Shown in pieces: positions 7,006-15,526 of a stretch of 25,508 nt of DNA. Position numbers and translations under genes: made by a program. The notes beneath the pieces are model-generated. The model saw only the letters and a program-made list of their open reading frames with translations. It ran no database searches and was not told the origin of the DNA. Position 1 is the first letter of the stretch, and each line of letters opens with the position of its first letter. This stretch comes from JABMMZ01 sp040386935 (GTDB lineage: Bacteria > Bacteroidota > Bacteroidia > NS11-12g > UBA955): assembly GCA_040386935.1 (NCBI GenBank), contig JAZKEQ010000065.1, forward strand, positions 1 through 25,508, in the 5' to 3' direction.

Positions 7006-10000
7006 ATGAAAAGATATCTAATACTAATACTTTTCTTTTATTTTTTGTCAGGACTCAAGTCCCAAACTTCTAACGATACAGCAAACACTCCTTATTACCT
7101 GGACATGATGCAAAACAGGAAGGTAAATTTTTACCAGACTGTAAGAGCATTTAATCTATACTGGCAAGGTCGCGACAGCAGTGTAAAAGGATGCGGTTGG
7201 AAACCTTTTAAAAGATGGGAATGGGAAATGCGTCAAATCATTCAACCTGATGGCTCATACCCCGACATGCAACAATGGATTAATCAGTATTATGCTGCTG
7301 CAAACAGTGGCTCTGCCGGTGGTTCAAATCAACAAGGCGGCATTGGTGGTCCGGGTTTAGGGCCATGCAAAACAAAAGGTGACTGGAAAGAATTAGGCCC
7401 AGGATTTTTACCATATAACAGAACCAGTCAACCCGGTGGTGTAGGTCGTTTAAATGCTGTTGCATTTCACCCTACAGATTCAAATATACTTTGGGTGTGT
7501 GCTCCGGCAGGTGGTTTATGGAAATCAACCAATGGTGGCAATACCTGGACGACCAATACAGATTCACTTCCTACCCTTGGCACTTCGGCTTTGGTAATAA
7601 GCCCACGCAATACAGATACCATGTATTTGGGTACCGGTGACCGCGACCATGGTGATGCTGCAGGCTTAGGGGTATATATGACAGCCAATGGCGGTAAAAC
7701 TTGGACTGTGCGCAACAGCGGTATGGGCAATCAAACCGTTTGCAGACTTTTAATTCACCCGAGCAATACAAAAATATTATTGGCAGCAACAACAGGTGGT
7801 GTTTATAGAACAACCAATAGCGGTGGCACCTGGACCCAAATATTATCAGGCAATTACAAAGACATTGTATTTAACCCTTCGAATCCCAATACGGTATTTG
7901 CTACACGCGATGGTTTGTTTTTTAGATCAACCAATTGCGGTTTAACATTTACACAAATTACCAGCGGGCTCCCTACCAGCAGTATTTACAGAGGTGCCAT
8001 CGGTGTTACAGCAGCTGATACTTCTTATGTCTATTTTTTCATTTGCGACTTTACCAAATACTATGGCACTTACCGTTCAGTGAATGGCGGCACAACTTTC
8101 AGCACCCGTTCTACTACACCCAATGTTATGGACTACAGCACCAATGGCAGCGGTACTGGCGGCCAAGCGTGGTATGATTTAGATTTTGTTTGCGACCCAA
8201 CCAATCGCGATATTGTTTTTGCAGGTGGTGTTAATATTTTTAAAAGCATCGATGGTGCATCTACTTGGACCATTTCAGGGCACTGGATTGGCAGCAGTAC
8301 AATTCCATCTGTACATGCTGATCAGCATCACCTTGAGTATAGTCCTGTAAGTAAAAGACTATATGTTGCCAATGATGGCGGGATTTATTACTCCATCAAC
8401 AATGGTGTTAAGTGGCGCGACTTGAGCAATGGGATTGGTGTTAGTCAAATTTACAAATTAGGAAAAAGTGCATTAATTAAAGATCAGATGATTGCCGGTT
8501 TCCAGGACAATGGCACCAGTTATTTTGGAAACTCAGAATGGAGTGGCATCAGAGGTGGTGACGGTATGGATTGTGCTTGGGATGCACAGGATGACAACTA
8601 CAGTTATGGTGCTTTATATTATGGCAACATTACACGTTTTTATAAAGGATCGCACGACATTACTATAGCCAATAATGGCACAGGTGGTATTAACGAAACC
8701 GGTGATTGGGTAACACCTTATTGCCTGAGAGAAGACAACAATAACACCATGTTCATCGGTTACAAAAACATTTGGCGCAATACCAATGTGAGAGGCACTA
8801 CAATGACCTGGACCAATATCAGTAACAATGGCAATGGTAACAATATCCGTTGTGTTGAAAATTCTCCTGCCAAATCAGATATTCTTTACTATTCAAGATA
8901 CGACAACAAATTTTTCAGAAGTTATAAAGCCAACAGCACAGCATCGTGGGTCGACCTTACCGGAAACCTACCTTCAGCCGGTACACCCAGTGCTATTGCC
9001 TGTCACCCGACAGATAGCAATACTGTTTACATCGGTTTAAATGGCCGTGTATACCGCTCACGCAACAGAGGTATTAACTGGACAGATTTGTCATCAGGCT
9101 TACCGTTGAATACTGTCAATTCGATTGCATTGGACACATCCAACAGCAAATTGGGCATATATGTGGGTACTTACACAGGTGTTTGGTTCAAAGACTCAAC
9201 GACAACATTTACAAGTTTCAGCAATGGTTTACCTATAAATGGCAATGTCACTGATCTGGAGATTTTCTACGATAAGGGCCATAAAAGTTACCACAGATTA
9301 TATGCTGCAACTTTCTCAAGAGGCACATGGAAAACATCGCTATGGGATGATGGCAGCAAGAAACCTAAAACTGAATTCAGCGTAAAATTCCCAAGGGTAT
9401 GCAATGACAAAACGTATAAATTCGTTCCTGAATGCGGTTACAATCCTACTAGATTTAAATGGTTGATAACACCTAAAACTTTCACGTATACAAATGGCAC
9501 CGATAGTTTAAGTGAATTCCTGAATGTGAAATTCAATAAGCCCGGTTATTACACCGTGCGATTGGCTACTGAAAATTGCAATGGCAGCGACACACTCACT
9601 AAAATTAATTATGTCGTAACATTTGATTCTATAGCCGTAGCAGCTAATTGTAAAACTACAACCTCAACTTTAAGTGACAACTATGGCATAGGCATTACCA
9701 ATGTTGAACTCAATGGTCTGGCCAATCCTTCGAGTGGGGCTTTTGATGAAGGCAGCAATGTTGATTTTAGTTGCAAACGCGTATTTTTCCTTAAACCTGC
9801 AGGCAGATATTTTACAAAAATTACCACCGGTCCATACTACAGTGAATATGTTAAAGTATACATGGATTTCAACGACAATGGCAAATTCACAGATGCCGGT
9901 GAAGAGGTTTTCTCTACTTACAACCAAACCAATCACGGTGACACAATCAGATGTCCCAACACCATGATAAAAAATAAAATACTGCGCATGCGCGTTGTAT

Positions 10001-12867
10001 CGGATTACAATAGCATTGGCGGATCATGCGCCAATTTATCTTACGGACAATCTGAAGACTATGGTGTGTACTTTGATGAACCTTCACCTTCGTTTTCCGT
10101 TAGCAGTGATTCAACTTGTGTTAACTCACTCGTCACCATCACTAATACTACAAAAGGATTTGGCTATAATTACACATGGAATTTTGGCAGCAATGCCACT
10201 CCTGCTACCGGTACAGGCGAAGGACCTTTCCAAGTAAAATACAGCAGTCAGGGGTATAAGAAAATAAGTGTAACCATCAATGGTTCATTGACAAAAAGCA
10301 AAGACAGTGCTGTAAAAGTATTGCGCATACCGGATGTTACTATCTTTGTAAAGAAAGGCAAATTAATACAGTGCGAAAAGGACAGTTTTGTGTTAGCAGC
10401 CCGTGATGTAACCGGTATTTCAAAAACGTATCAATGGCAAAAAACAAATGCAGATATTGGCAGTGCAATAGATTCGCTGTTATCTGTTTTCAATCACACC
10501 ATTGCGGCTTCGGGTAGTTACAGAGTGATTGCATCTAACAGTATTTGTAAAGACACATCATCGCAGGTTTCAATTGTTATCAATCCAAAACCAATTGCAG
10601 GTTTCAAAGTAAACAACAACAGTCAGTGTTTAAAAGGCAATAAATTCGTTGTGACTGATACAACAAAAATCAGCAGTGGTACTTATACAACCTTGTACAC
10701 CTATTCGAATGGTGGCAGCGATACAGCAAGAAATACAAGCAAAATATTTGCAACAGAAGGCACTTATGCAATACGTTTAAAAACAGTGTCTAACTTTGGC
10801 TGTTCTGATTCAGTAGCCGGTAGTGTTACAGTGTATCCTCAGGTAAAAACAGGTTTTAATATTAACGATACCGATCAATGTAAGAATGGCAATAATTTTA
10901 CTTTCACCAATACATCTACAATAGTTACTGGCGGCACATTTACTACAAACTGGCAATATGGCAATGGGAATACCGGTGCAACAACAAACGGCAGTCAGGC
11001 CTATGCTACCAATGGCAGCTATTCTGTTAAACTATTGACCAATTCTAATTTCAATTGTAAAGATACACTGACTAAAAAAGTGATTGTATTCGCCTCTCCT
11101 ATTGCAGGATTTACTATCAATGACAGTACGCAATGTCAAAGAGATAATAAATTTATTTATACAAATGGTTCATCGATAGCAAACGGTACCATGAATTATC
11201 AATGGAGTTTTGGAGACAACAGTTCATCTACAAGTATAAATACCACTAAAACATATGCGGCACCAAATACTTACAGCATTAAATTAAAATCTATATCAAA
11301 TAATAATTGTACGGATTCTGTCACTAAAAAAGTATTTGTATACGACATGCCAAGTTCACGCATTGTAGTAAACGACAGCAGCCAGTGCCAACCCATCAAT
11401 ATTTTCAAATACAATTCCGGTGCAACCATCGGATCAGGCTTACTGACCCTGCAATGGAACTTTGGGGATGGTCAAACATCAGGTCTCATCAATCCACAAC
11501 ATTTTTATGCGAGTACCGGCAACTACACCGCACGATTAATTGCTATTTCGCCTTTTACATGCGCTGATACCGCTTATAGAACAATGGAAGTGTTCGGAAA
11601 ACCGACAGCTTCATTTACCATGTCGCCAACGCTGCAATGTTTTAAAGGCAATGCCATTACTATTAACAATACCAGTACTTCTCCTAAACCGTATAAATCT
11701 GTATTTGATTTTGGCAATTTGGCCACCGACACAACCAATAGCATCAATTATCACTACGCTTCTGCAGGCGTATATAAAGTGGTATTGAAAGTAACAATAG
11801 AACCGGGATGTGAGGACACTACAAGTAAAATGGTAAAAATTATCGCTAGTCCTGTGGCAGATTATGCGATTGTCAATAACAACAGTTGTTCAAAAAACAA
11901 TCTCATCAGATTTACCAATCAAAGTACACCAGCTACAGGCTTAAGTTACGATTGGCAATATGGTGACAACTCAAGTTCCGCCAATCAACAGGATGCACAC
12001 CATTACAGCACTACAGGCAACTTCATTGTTAGATTAATTGCCACTAATAGCGACAACTGTAAAGACACTATTTCTAAAACTGTAACAGTACTTGAAAGTC
12101 CAATTGCGCAATTTGGTATTGATAAAATTGAACAGTGTATCAACACAAATTTATACAACTTTACAAACACCAGTATTTTGAATAGTGGCACATTAACACA
12201 TGATTGGCGTTTTGGTGATGCCAATACATCAACTGATTTAAGTCCTTCTCACAAATACAGTCAATCAGGCATATTAACTGTTCAGTTGATTATTAAGAGT
12301 AATTCAGGTTGTAATGATACAGTGTCTAAATCTGTTCAGGTATTGCCGCAGCCAACAGCTTTGTTCAATATCAAATCCATTGACCCTGAAACCAGAGAAT
12401 TTGAAGCAGTCAATCCTTTTTACAGCAGTTATGAGTGGTTGATCAGCAATACCATACAAGGCAATGGCAAAACCTATAAGCATTTCTTCCTGATTAATGG
12501 TGAGTATAACACACGACTGATTGTAACAGATTCAAACGATTGCAAAGACACCAGTCTGGTTAATTTTAAATTAAACAGTCCTGCGTTGCGCAAAATAGAC
12601 AATAACAACAATGCCTATATATACCCTAACCCAACACCAAATACAGCTGAGATTAAGTTTGAATTGAGTGATACGGGATTTGTAAAATACAGTGTGTACG
12701 ACAATACAGGCAAACAGATTTATTTCTTTGAAAAAGAAAATCTGCCTAAAGGTGTTTATGTTTACTATTTCGACTTTATTAAAGCCGGACTGTCACAGGG
12801 TACTTATTATTTTGTATTGGAAACAAATAAAGGCATCACATCAGAAACGATCATCTATAACAGATAA
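7006..12867 (+). CDS. giant T9SS-secreted protein: Asp-box (sortilin-like) propeller, GEVED domain, PKD array
   Basis: A 1953-residue exported protein. Residues 1-20 are a signal peptide (KRYLILILFFYFLSGLKSQ). About 128-782 form a beta-propeller region with repeated Asp-box/BNR motifs such as LWKSTNGGNTW, VYRTTNSGGTW, IYYSINNGVKW and VYRSRNRGINW, as in VPS10/sortilin-like and sialidase-like propellers. About 787-878 is a PKD-like module. About 880-1025 is a GEVED domain, including DFNDNGKFTDAGEE with an EF-hand-like spacing of Asp/Asn, then YGQSEDYGVYF. About 1030-1195 holds one PKD and one Ig-like module. Residues 1196 to about 1860 are eight tandem PKD-type repeats of 83-85 residues. About 1871-1953 is a T9SS type A sorting domain (YIYPNPTPNTAEIKF to the end). 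It should be secreted through the outer membrane and attached to or shed from the surface. Adhesion or glycan binding is plausible, but no catalytic triad was identified. It appears monocistronic, with a terminator following. Confidence 0.93.
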   Translation: MKRYLILILFFYFLSGLKSQTSNDTANTPYYLDMMQNRKVNFYQTVRAFNLYWQGRDSSVKGCGWKPFKRWEWEMRQIIQPDGSYPDMQQWINQYYAAANSGSAGGSNQQGGIGGPGLGPCKTKGDWKELGPGFLPYNRTSQPGGVGRLNAVAFHPTDSNILWVCAPAGGLWKSTNGGNTWTTNTDSLPTLGTSALVISPRNTDTMYLGTGDRDHGDAAGLGVYMTANGGKTWTVRNSGMGNQTVCRLLIHPSNTKILLAATTGGVYRTTNSGGTWTQILSGNYKDIVFNPSNPNTVFATRDGLFFRSTNCGLTFTQITSGLPTSSIYRGAIGVTAADTSYVYFFICDFTKYYGTYRSVNGGTTFSTRSTTPNVMDYSTNGSGTGGQAWYDLDFVCDPTNRDIVFAGGVNIFKSIDGASTWTISGHWIGSSTIPSVHADQHHLEYSPVSKRLYVANDGGIYYSINNGVKWRDLSNGIGVSQIYKLGKSALIKDQMIAGFQDNGTSYFGNSEWSGIRGGDGMDCAWDAQDDNYSYGALYYGNITRFYKGSHDITIANNGTGGINETGDWVTPYCLREDNNNTMFIGYKNIWRNTNVRGTTMTWTNISNNGNGNNIRCVENSPAKSDILYYSRYDNKFFRSYKANSTASWVDLTGNLPSAGTPSAIACHPTDSNTVYIGLNGRVYRSRNRGINWTDLSSGLPLNTVNSIALDTSNSKLGIYVGTYTGVWFKDSTTTFTSFSNGLPINGNVTDLEIFYDKGHKSYHRLYAATFSRGTWKTSLWDDGSKKPKTEFSVKFPRVCNDKTYKFVPECGYNPTRFKWLITPKTFTYTNGTDSLSEFLNVKFNKPGYYTVRLATENCNGSDTLTKINYVVTFDSIAVAANCKTTTSTLSDNYGIGITNVELNGLANPSSGAFDEGSNVDFSCKRVFFLKPAGRYFTKITTGPYYSEYVKVYMDFNDNGKFTDAGEEVFSTYNQTNHGDTIRCPNTMIKNKILRMRVVSDYNSIGGSCANLSYGQSEDYGVYFDEPSPSFSVSSDSTCVNSLVTITNTTKGFGYNYTWNFGSNATPATGTGEGPFQVKYSSQGYKKISVTINGSLTKSKDSAVKVLRIPDVTIFVKKGKLIQCEKDSFVLAARDVTGISKTYQWQKTNADIGSAIDSLLSVFNHTIAASGSYRVIASNSICKDTSSQVSIVINPKPIAGFKVNNNSQCLKGNKFVVTDTTKISSGTYTTLYTYSNGGSDTARNTSKIFATEGTYAIRLKTVSNFGCSDSVAGSVTVYPQVKTGFNINDTDQCKNGNNFTFTNTSTIVTGGTFTTNWQYGNGNTGATTNGSQAYATNGSYSVKLLTNSNFNCKDTLTKKVIVFASPIAGFTINDSTQCQRDNKFIYTNGSSIANGTMNYQWSFGDNSSSTSINTTKTYAAPNTYSIKLKSISNNNCTDSVTKKVFVYDMPSSRIVVNDSSQCQPINIFKYNSGATIGSGLLTLQWNFGDGQTSGLINPQHFYASTGNYTARLIAISPFTCADTAYRTMEVFGKPTASFTMSPTLQCFKGNAITINNTSTSPKPYKSVFDFGNLATDTTNSINYHYASAGVYKVVLKVTIEPGCEDTTSKMVKIIASPVADYAIVNNNSCSKNNLIRFTNQSTPATGLSYDWQYGDNSSSANQQDAHHYSTTGNFIVRLIATNSDNCKDTISKTVTVLESPIAQFGIDKIEQCINTNLYNFTNTSILNSGTLTHDWRFGDANTSTDLSPSHKYSQSGILTVQLIIKSNSGCNDTVSKSVQVLPQPTALFNIKSIDPETREFEAVNPFYSSYEWLISNTIQGNGKTYKHFFLINGEYNTRLIVTDSNDCKDTSLVNFKLNSPALRKIDNNNNAYIYPNPTPNTAEIKFELSDTGFVKYSVYDNTGKQIYFFEKENLPKGVYVYYFDFIKAGLSQGTYYFVLETNKGITSETIIYNR
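10591..12582 (+). repeat. eight tandem PKD-type protein repeats (coding)
   Basis: Repeat units begin at 10591, 10843, 11098, 11350, 11602, 11851, 12100 and 12352, with lengths of 84, 85, 84, 84, 83, 83 and 84 codons and a shorter last unit. Each opens with P(I/T/V)A-F or a variant and has a mid-unit W-(F/Y)G(D/N) core followed by YxxxGxYxVxL. Units 1-7 each carry one Cys near position 13-14 (usually in QC or SC) and one near position 67-71 (before D-T/S). Unit 8 keeps only the second Cys. The DNA has diverged strongly between units, so this is an old array rather than a recent expansion. Confidence 0.9.
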
Positions 12868-12869
12868 TC

Positions 12870-12932
12870 AGCCGGGGCATTCTCAGAATGATTGAATAAT
12901 TCTCAATTTCAGAAGTGCCCCTGCTATTTTTT
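12870..12932 (+). terminator. probable terminator of the giant protein gene
   Basis: AGCCGGGGCA (from 12870) pairs with TGCCCCTGCT (12916-12925) with one mismatch. A second small stem, AGAAT/ATTCT, lies inside the long loop, and six Ts follow at 12927-12932. The loop is longer than in a standard intrinsic terminator, so confidence is moderate. Confidence 0.6.
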
Positions 12933-12998
12933 ACCCATTAACTTAGATAATAAGTAGGGATTAATTAAACGTATTTATTGGAAATTGTAAAGTAGCTA

Positions 12999-13637
12999 TT
13001 AGCGCTTCTTTTTCTTTTTAAAATCACCTCTTTTCCATGCATCAAAGAATTGTGCCCAGGCAAAAGGGTTTAAAATATTCATTGGAGGCAACTGACCACC
13101 TGCATAATATGAACGCTGTACATGGTCTCTTACAACAGCACGATAAGCAGCAGAGGCATCATTATCCAATTTAGCGGCCTGATCTCTCATGGCTTCTAAA
13201 GCCAGGTTATTGCGGGCCCTTTCTAAATCATCTCCCGGTATTTCTTTAGTTGTGAATACATAATCGAAAGTTGTTCTATTGGGCATTGGCAATACTATTA
13301 CAGTTGGCAAATAAAAAGTATCCTGATTCATCAGCTTCACAATCGAGTATTTATAACCCTGAAGTGTATCGGGTATATAGAAATAAGATGTTTTAAACTC
13401 AACGTGAGAAAAGGCAATGGAGTCGCCCTTTCTGGCTACAAATGTAAATGAACCATCAAGGTTTGAATAAGTTCCGTATGGTTTGTGAATAACAGATATA
13501 TTGGCAAAAGGAATAGGAACAATGCTGTCAGCAGACAAAAGGAGTCCTGAGAATTGTATCAATCCTGTATCGCCTTTATTCTGAGAATAAACAGAGAGGG
13601 ATAGAGAGAAAACGAAAGCAACAACAAATTTTTTCAT
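12999..13637 (-). CDS. secreted carboxypeptidase-regulatory-like domain protein
   Basis: A 212-residue exported protein. The signal peptide is KKFVVAFVFSLSLSVYSQ. Residues about 27-110 read as a CarboxypepD_reg-like beta-sandwich: FSGLLLSADSIVPIPFANISV, then GTYSNLDGSFTFVARKGDSIAFSHVEF, the fold seen at the N-terminus of SusC/TonB-dependent transporters and as free-standing proteins. The C-terminal half is helical and polar (DDLERARNNLALEAMRDQAA), followed by NILNPFAWAQFFDAWKRGDF and a basic tail KKKKKR. I know of similar short Bacteroidota proteins of unknown role; there is no TonB-dependent channel here. It starts 13 nt after the chrA stop on the same strand and is probably co-transcribed with it, though a functional link is unproven. 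Confidence 0.8.
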   Translation of the reverse strand: MKKFVVAFVFSLSLSVYSQNKGDTGLIQFSGLLLSADSIVPIPFANISVIHKPYGTYSNLDGSFTFVARKGDSIAFSHVEFKTSYFYIPDTLQGYKYSIVKLMNQDTFYLPTVIVLPMPNRTTFDYVFTTKEIPGDDLERARNNLALEAMRDQAAKLDNDASAAYRAVVRDHVQRSYYAGGQLPPMNILNPFAWAQFFDAWKRGDFKKKKKR

Positions 13638-13650
13638 TTCAAAATATACA

Positions 13651-14895
13651 TTATAACAAAATTCCGGCCAAAATAGTTACAGTTACTAGTATAAAAGAAG
13701 GCCACTTTGTATAATGCAAATATACAATGGTAAGGCCCAATACCAATAACATTTCGACAAAACTGATGGGGAAAACTCCTGTCGTATCAAATAATTGCCT
13801 GATGTAAGGCATCATCATAAATATAGCAGCTGCCCATACAAATCCAATGGCAGAAGCAATGATACCATCGAGTGAACGGTAAACAATCGGGTAAGCTTTA
13901 ATTTGATCCCAGATTGGATACACAAAGAAAATCAAAAGAGTTCCCGGCAGGAAAATAGCGATGGTACCAATTCCACATCCCATTAATTGCCCCCAGATAT
14001 CGTATCCCATTTTTTTCATGGCAATACCATTCGCATAAGTAGCGATTGTAAATGTTGGTCCGGGTACAGCCTGCAAGAGTCCTAAACCTGTATTGAACTC
14101 TTGGATGGAAAGGTATTGCTTCTGTTTAAACTCAACAAACTCGGTCAGTATCATTGAATACAACACATTACCACCACCAAACACCATACTGCCCATACGG
14201 TAAGTATTCTCAAATAAACGCACAGGTTCAGATAGCTGTGGAAATTGTTTTTTTGTAAACCCTCCTATCAGTGCTGCAGAGATTAGTATCAGTACCATTA
14301 GGGTTAAATTGGCCCATTTGATATTGATAAGGGGTTTGTTGTTGGGAATAAAGTTTTTTTCACCAAACTGTACATTCATAAATGCCCCAAAAATGAGTAG
14401 AATGGGAAATATAAAAGGGGTATGAAATAAGACCGATAATAGGCATGAAATAATGGCCAGTGAAAAACTGAGGATATTTTTTTTCATAACATCCACCATT
14501 TTAAACGATGCCATTATTACAAAACCAAGCGCCATAGGGCCAATGTATCTGAAATAATTGGGGTTCACAAAATTAGTAGACAAGGCAAAAAACGTCATGA
14601 TAATAACGGCAGGCATTATCCAGATAAGCAGTGAAATAAATGCCAGTTTAGGTCCTCCCATTTTATGGGCAATAGCCGTCAATGTTTGGGTTGACGATGG
14701 TCCTGGCAATATCTGACATAGGCTGTTTAATTCAAGTAAATCGCTTTCTGTGATATATTTTTTCTCATGCACCAGCTTTTTCATGAACAAAGCAATGTGC
14801 ATCTCGGGTCCGCCAACAGCAGAAACAGACAGGCTAAACACATCTTTTAAAAACACAATGTCCCTTACCCGCTTATAATCCGCTTTAACCAGCAC
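13651..14895 (-). CDS. chrA: chromate transporter family protein ChrA
   Basis: A 414-residue polytopic membrane protein of the CHR family with about ten or more hydrophobic segments. It is the long, bidomain form. The N-terminal half carries GGPEMHIALF and NSLCQILPGPSSTQT. The C-terminal half repeats the pattern with FGGGNVLYSMI and LLQAVPGPTFTIATYANG. The paired (Q/A)xxPGP motifs mark the two CHR domains. Family members export chromate, probably by exchange driven by the proton gradient or sulfate, but many homologues have untested substrates. The start codon is GTG: upstream in frame there is no ATG before a TAA. The gene diverges from a lipoprotein gene across 32 bp that contains a 14-bp palindrome. 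No chrB or chrF partner is present. Confidence 0.9.
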   Translation of the reverse strand: MLVKADYKRVRDIVFLKDVFSLSVSAVGGPEMHIALFMKKLVHEKKYITESDLLELNSLCQILPGPSSTQTLTAIAHKMGGPKLAFISLLIWIMPAVIIMTFFALSTNFVNPNYFRYIGPMALGFVIMASFKMVDVMKKNILSFSLAIISCLLSVLFHTPFIFPILLIFGAFMNVQFGEKNFIPNNKPLINIKWANLTLMVLILISAALIGGFTKKQFPQLSEPVRLFENTYRMGSMVFGGGNVLYSMILTEFVEFKQKQYLSIQEFNTGLGLLQAVPGPTFTIATYANGIAMKKMGYDIWGQLMGCGIGTIAIFLPGTLLIFFVYPIWDQIKAYPIVYRSLDGIIASAIGFVWAAAIFMMMPYIRQLFDTTGVFPISFVEMLLVLGLTIVYLHYTKWPSFILVTVTILAGILL

Positions 14896-14903
14896 TGTTA
14901 ATT

Positions 14904-14917
14904 TTATTTATAAATAA
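14904..14917. repeat. 14-bp perfect AT-only palindrome between divergent genes
   Basis: TTATTTATAAATAA reads the same on both strands and sits in the 32-bp divergent spacer between the GTG of chrA and the ATG of the coiled-coil lipoprotein. It could be an operator or just AT-rich sequence; nothing else in the window repeats it. Confidence 0.4.
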
Positions 14918-14927
14918 TTATACGAAA

Positions 14928-15500
14928 ATGCTGAAATTTGCGCTAATGTTCAAAATTATAATTCAACTATTTATTCTTACCGCCCTTTTCACCCAATGTT
15001 CGGGCCCTTCAAGTGATTTCGAAAAACAAACAGAATTGCAGTATTTGGATACCTTAGATGCAAGACTGGAGGTAGTAAGGCAGTTACTGTCTAAAGTAAA
15101 CTATGAAGACATCAGCGAAAGAAAAGAAATTATTGAACACAATTATGAATTGCTTGAAGAGCGATTTGTTGAAAAGAAAATTATACCTGATGCTCAAACC
15201 ATGCAAATCGTAGACGAGTATAAAGCTTTAGAAAAATTATACGAAAGAACTTTGGCCAACTATAAAAATATTGCCATGGAGATGGAAGAATTGCACATAC
15301 AGGTTAAAACCCTGAAAGAGTCTGCCAACTCAAAGGATTACAACAAAGAGACTTTTAAGAAATACTTTAATCAGGAAAAGAAAGATGTACTGAAACTGTA
15401 TGAATTATCTCAGGAAACAATAAAGCCATGCCTCGAAACCGAATCTGTTTTCATGAGACGACAAGGTGAAGTTGTAGACATGATAGAAAAAATGAAATAA
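14928..15500 (+). CDS. small coiled-coil lipoprotein, function unknown
   Basis: A 190-residue protein with a hydrophobic N-terminus (KIIIQLFILTALFTQC) ending in a lipobox-like FTQC, where C24 would be lipidated. The rest is highly charged and helical, with heptad-like stretches (about 40-80 and 95-165, such as YKALEKLYERTLANYKNIAMEMEELHIQ) that suggest a coiled coil. I recognise no family or catalytic motif. A second start at ATG 14946 gives a tighter signal peptide (MFKIIIQLF) and is equally plausible. It has an AAATTTG sequence 5 nt upstream, a weak -7 candidate. uvrC follows after 26 nt on the same strand, so the two are probably co-transcribed. Confidence 0.75.
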   Translation: MLKFALMFKIIIQLFILTALFTQCSGPSSDFEKQTELQYLDTLDARLEVVRQLLSKVNYEDISERKEIIEHNYELLEERFVEKKIIPDAQTMQIVDEYKALEKLYERTLANYKNIAMEMEELHIQVKTLKESANSKDYNKETFKKYFNQEKKDVLKLYELSQETIKPCLETESVFMRRQGEVVDMIEKMK

Positions 15501-15526
15501 TCCTTCCCTCTATTATTAGTAAAGGT

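Noticed and set aside
9670..9936. Minus-strand open frame of 88 codons opposite the GEVED domain
   Set aside because: It is a shadow of the strongly supported coding frame on the plus strand, with no family resemblance and no promoter.
10591..12582. Repeat array considered as a recent tandem duplication or phase-variable repeat
   Set aside because: The units match only at protein level; DNA identity between units is low, so slippage or recombination is not suggested.
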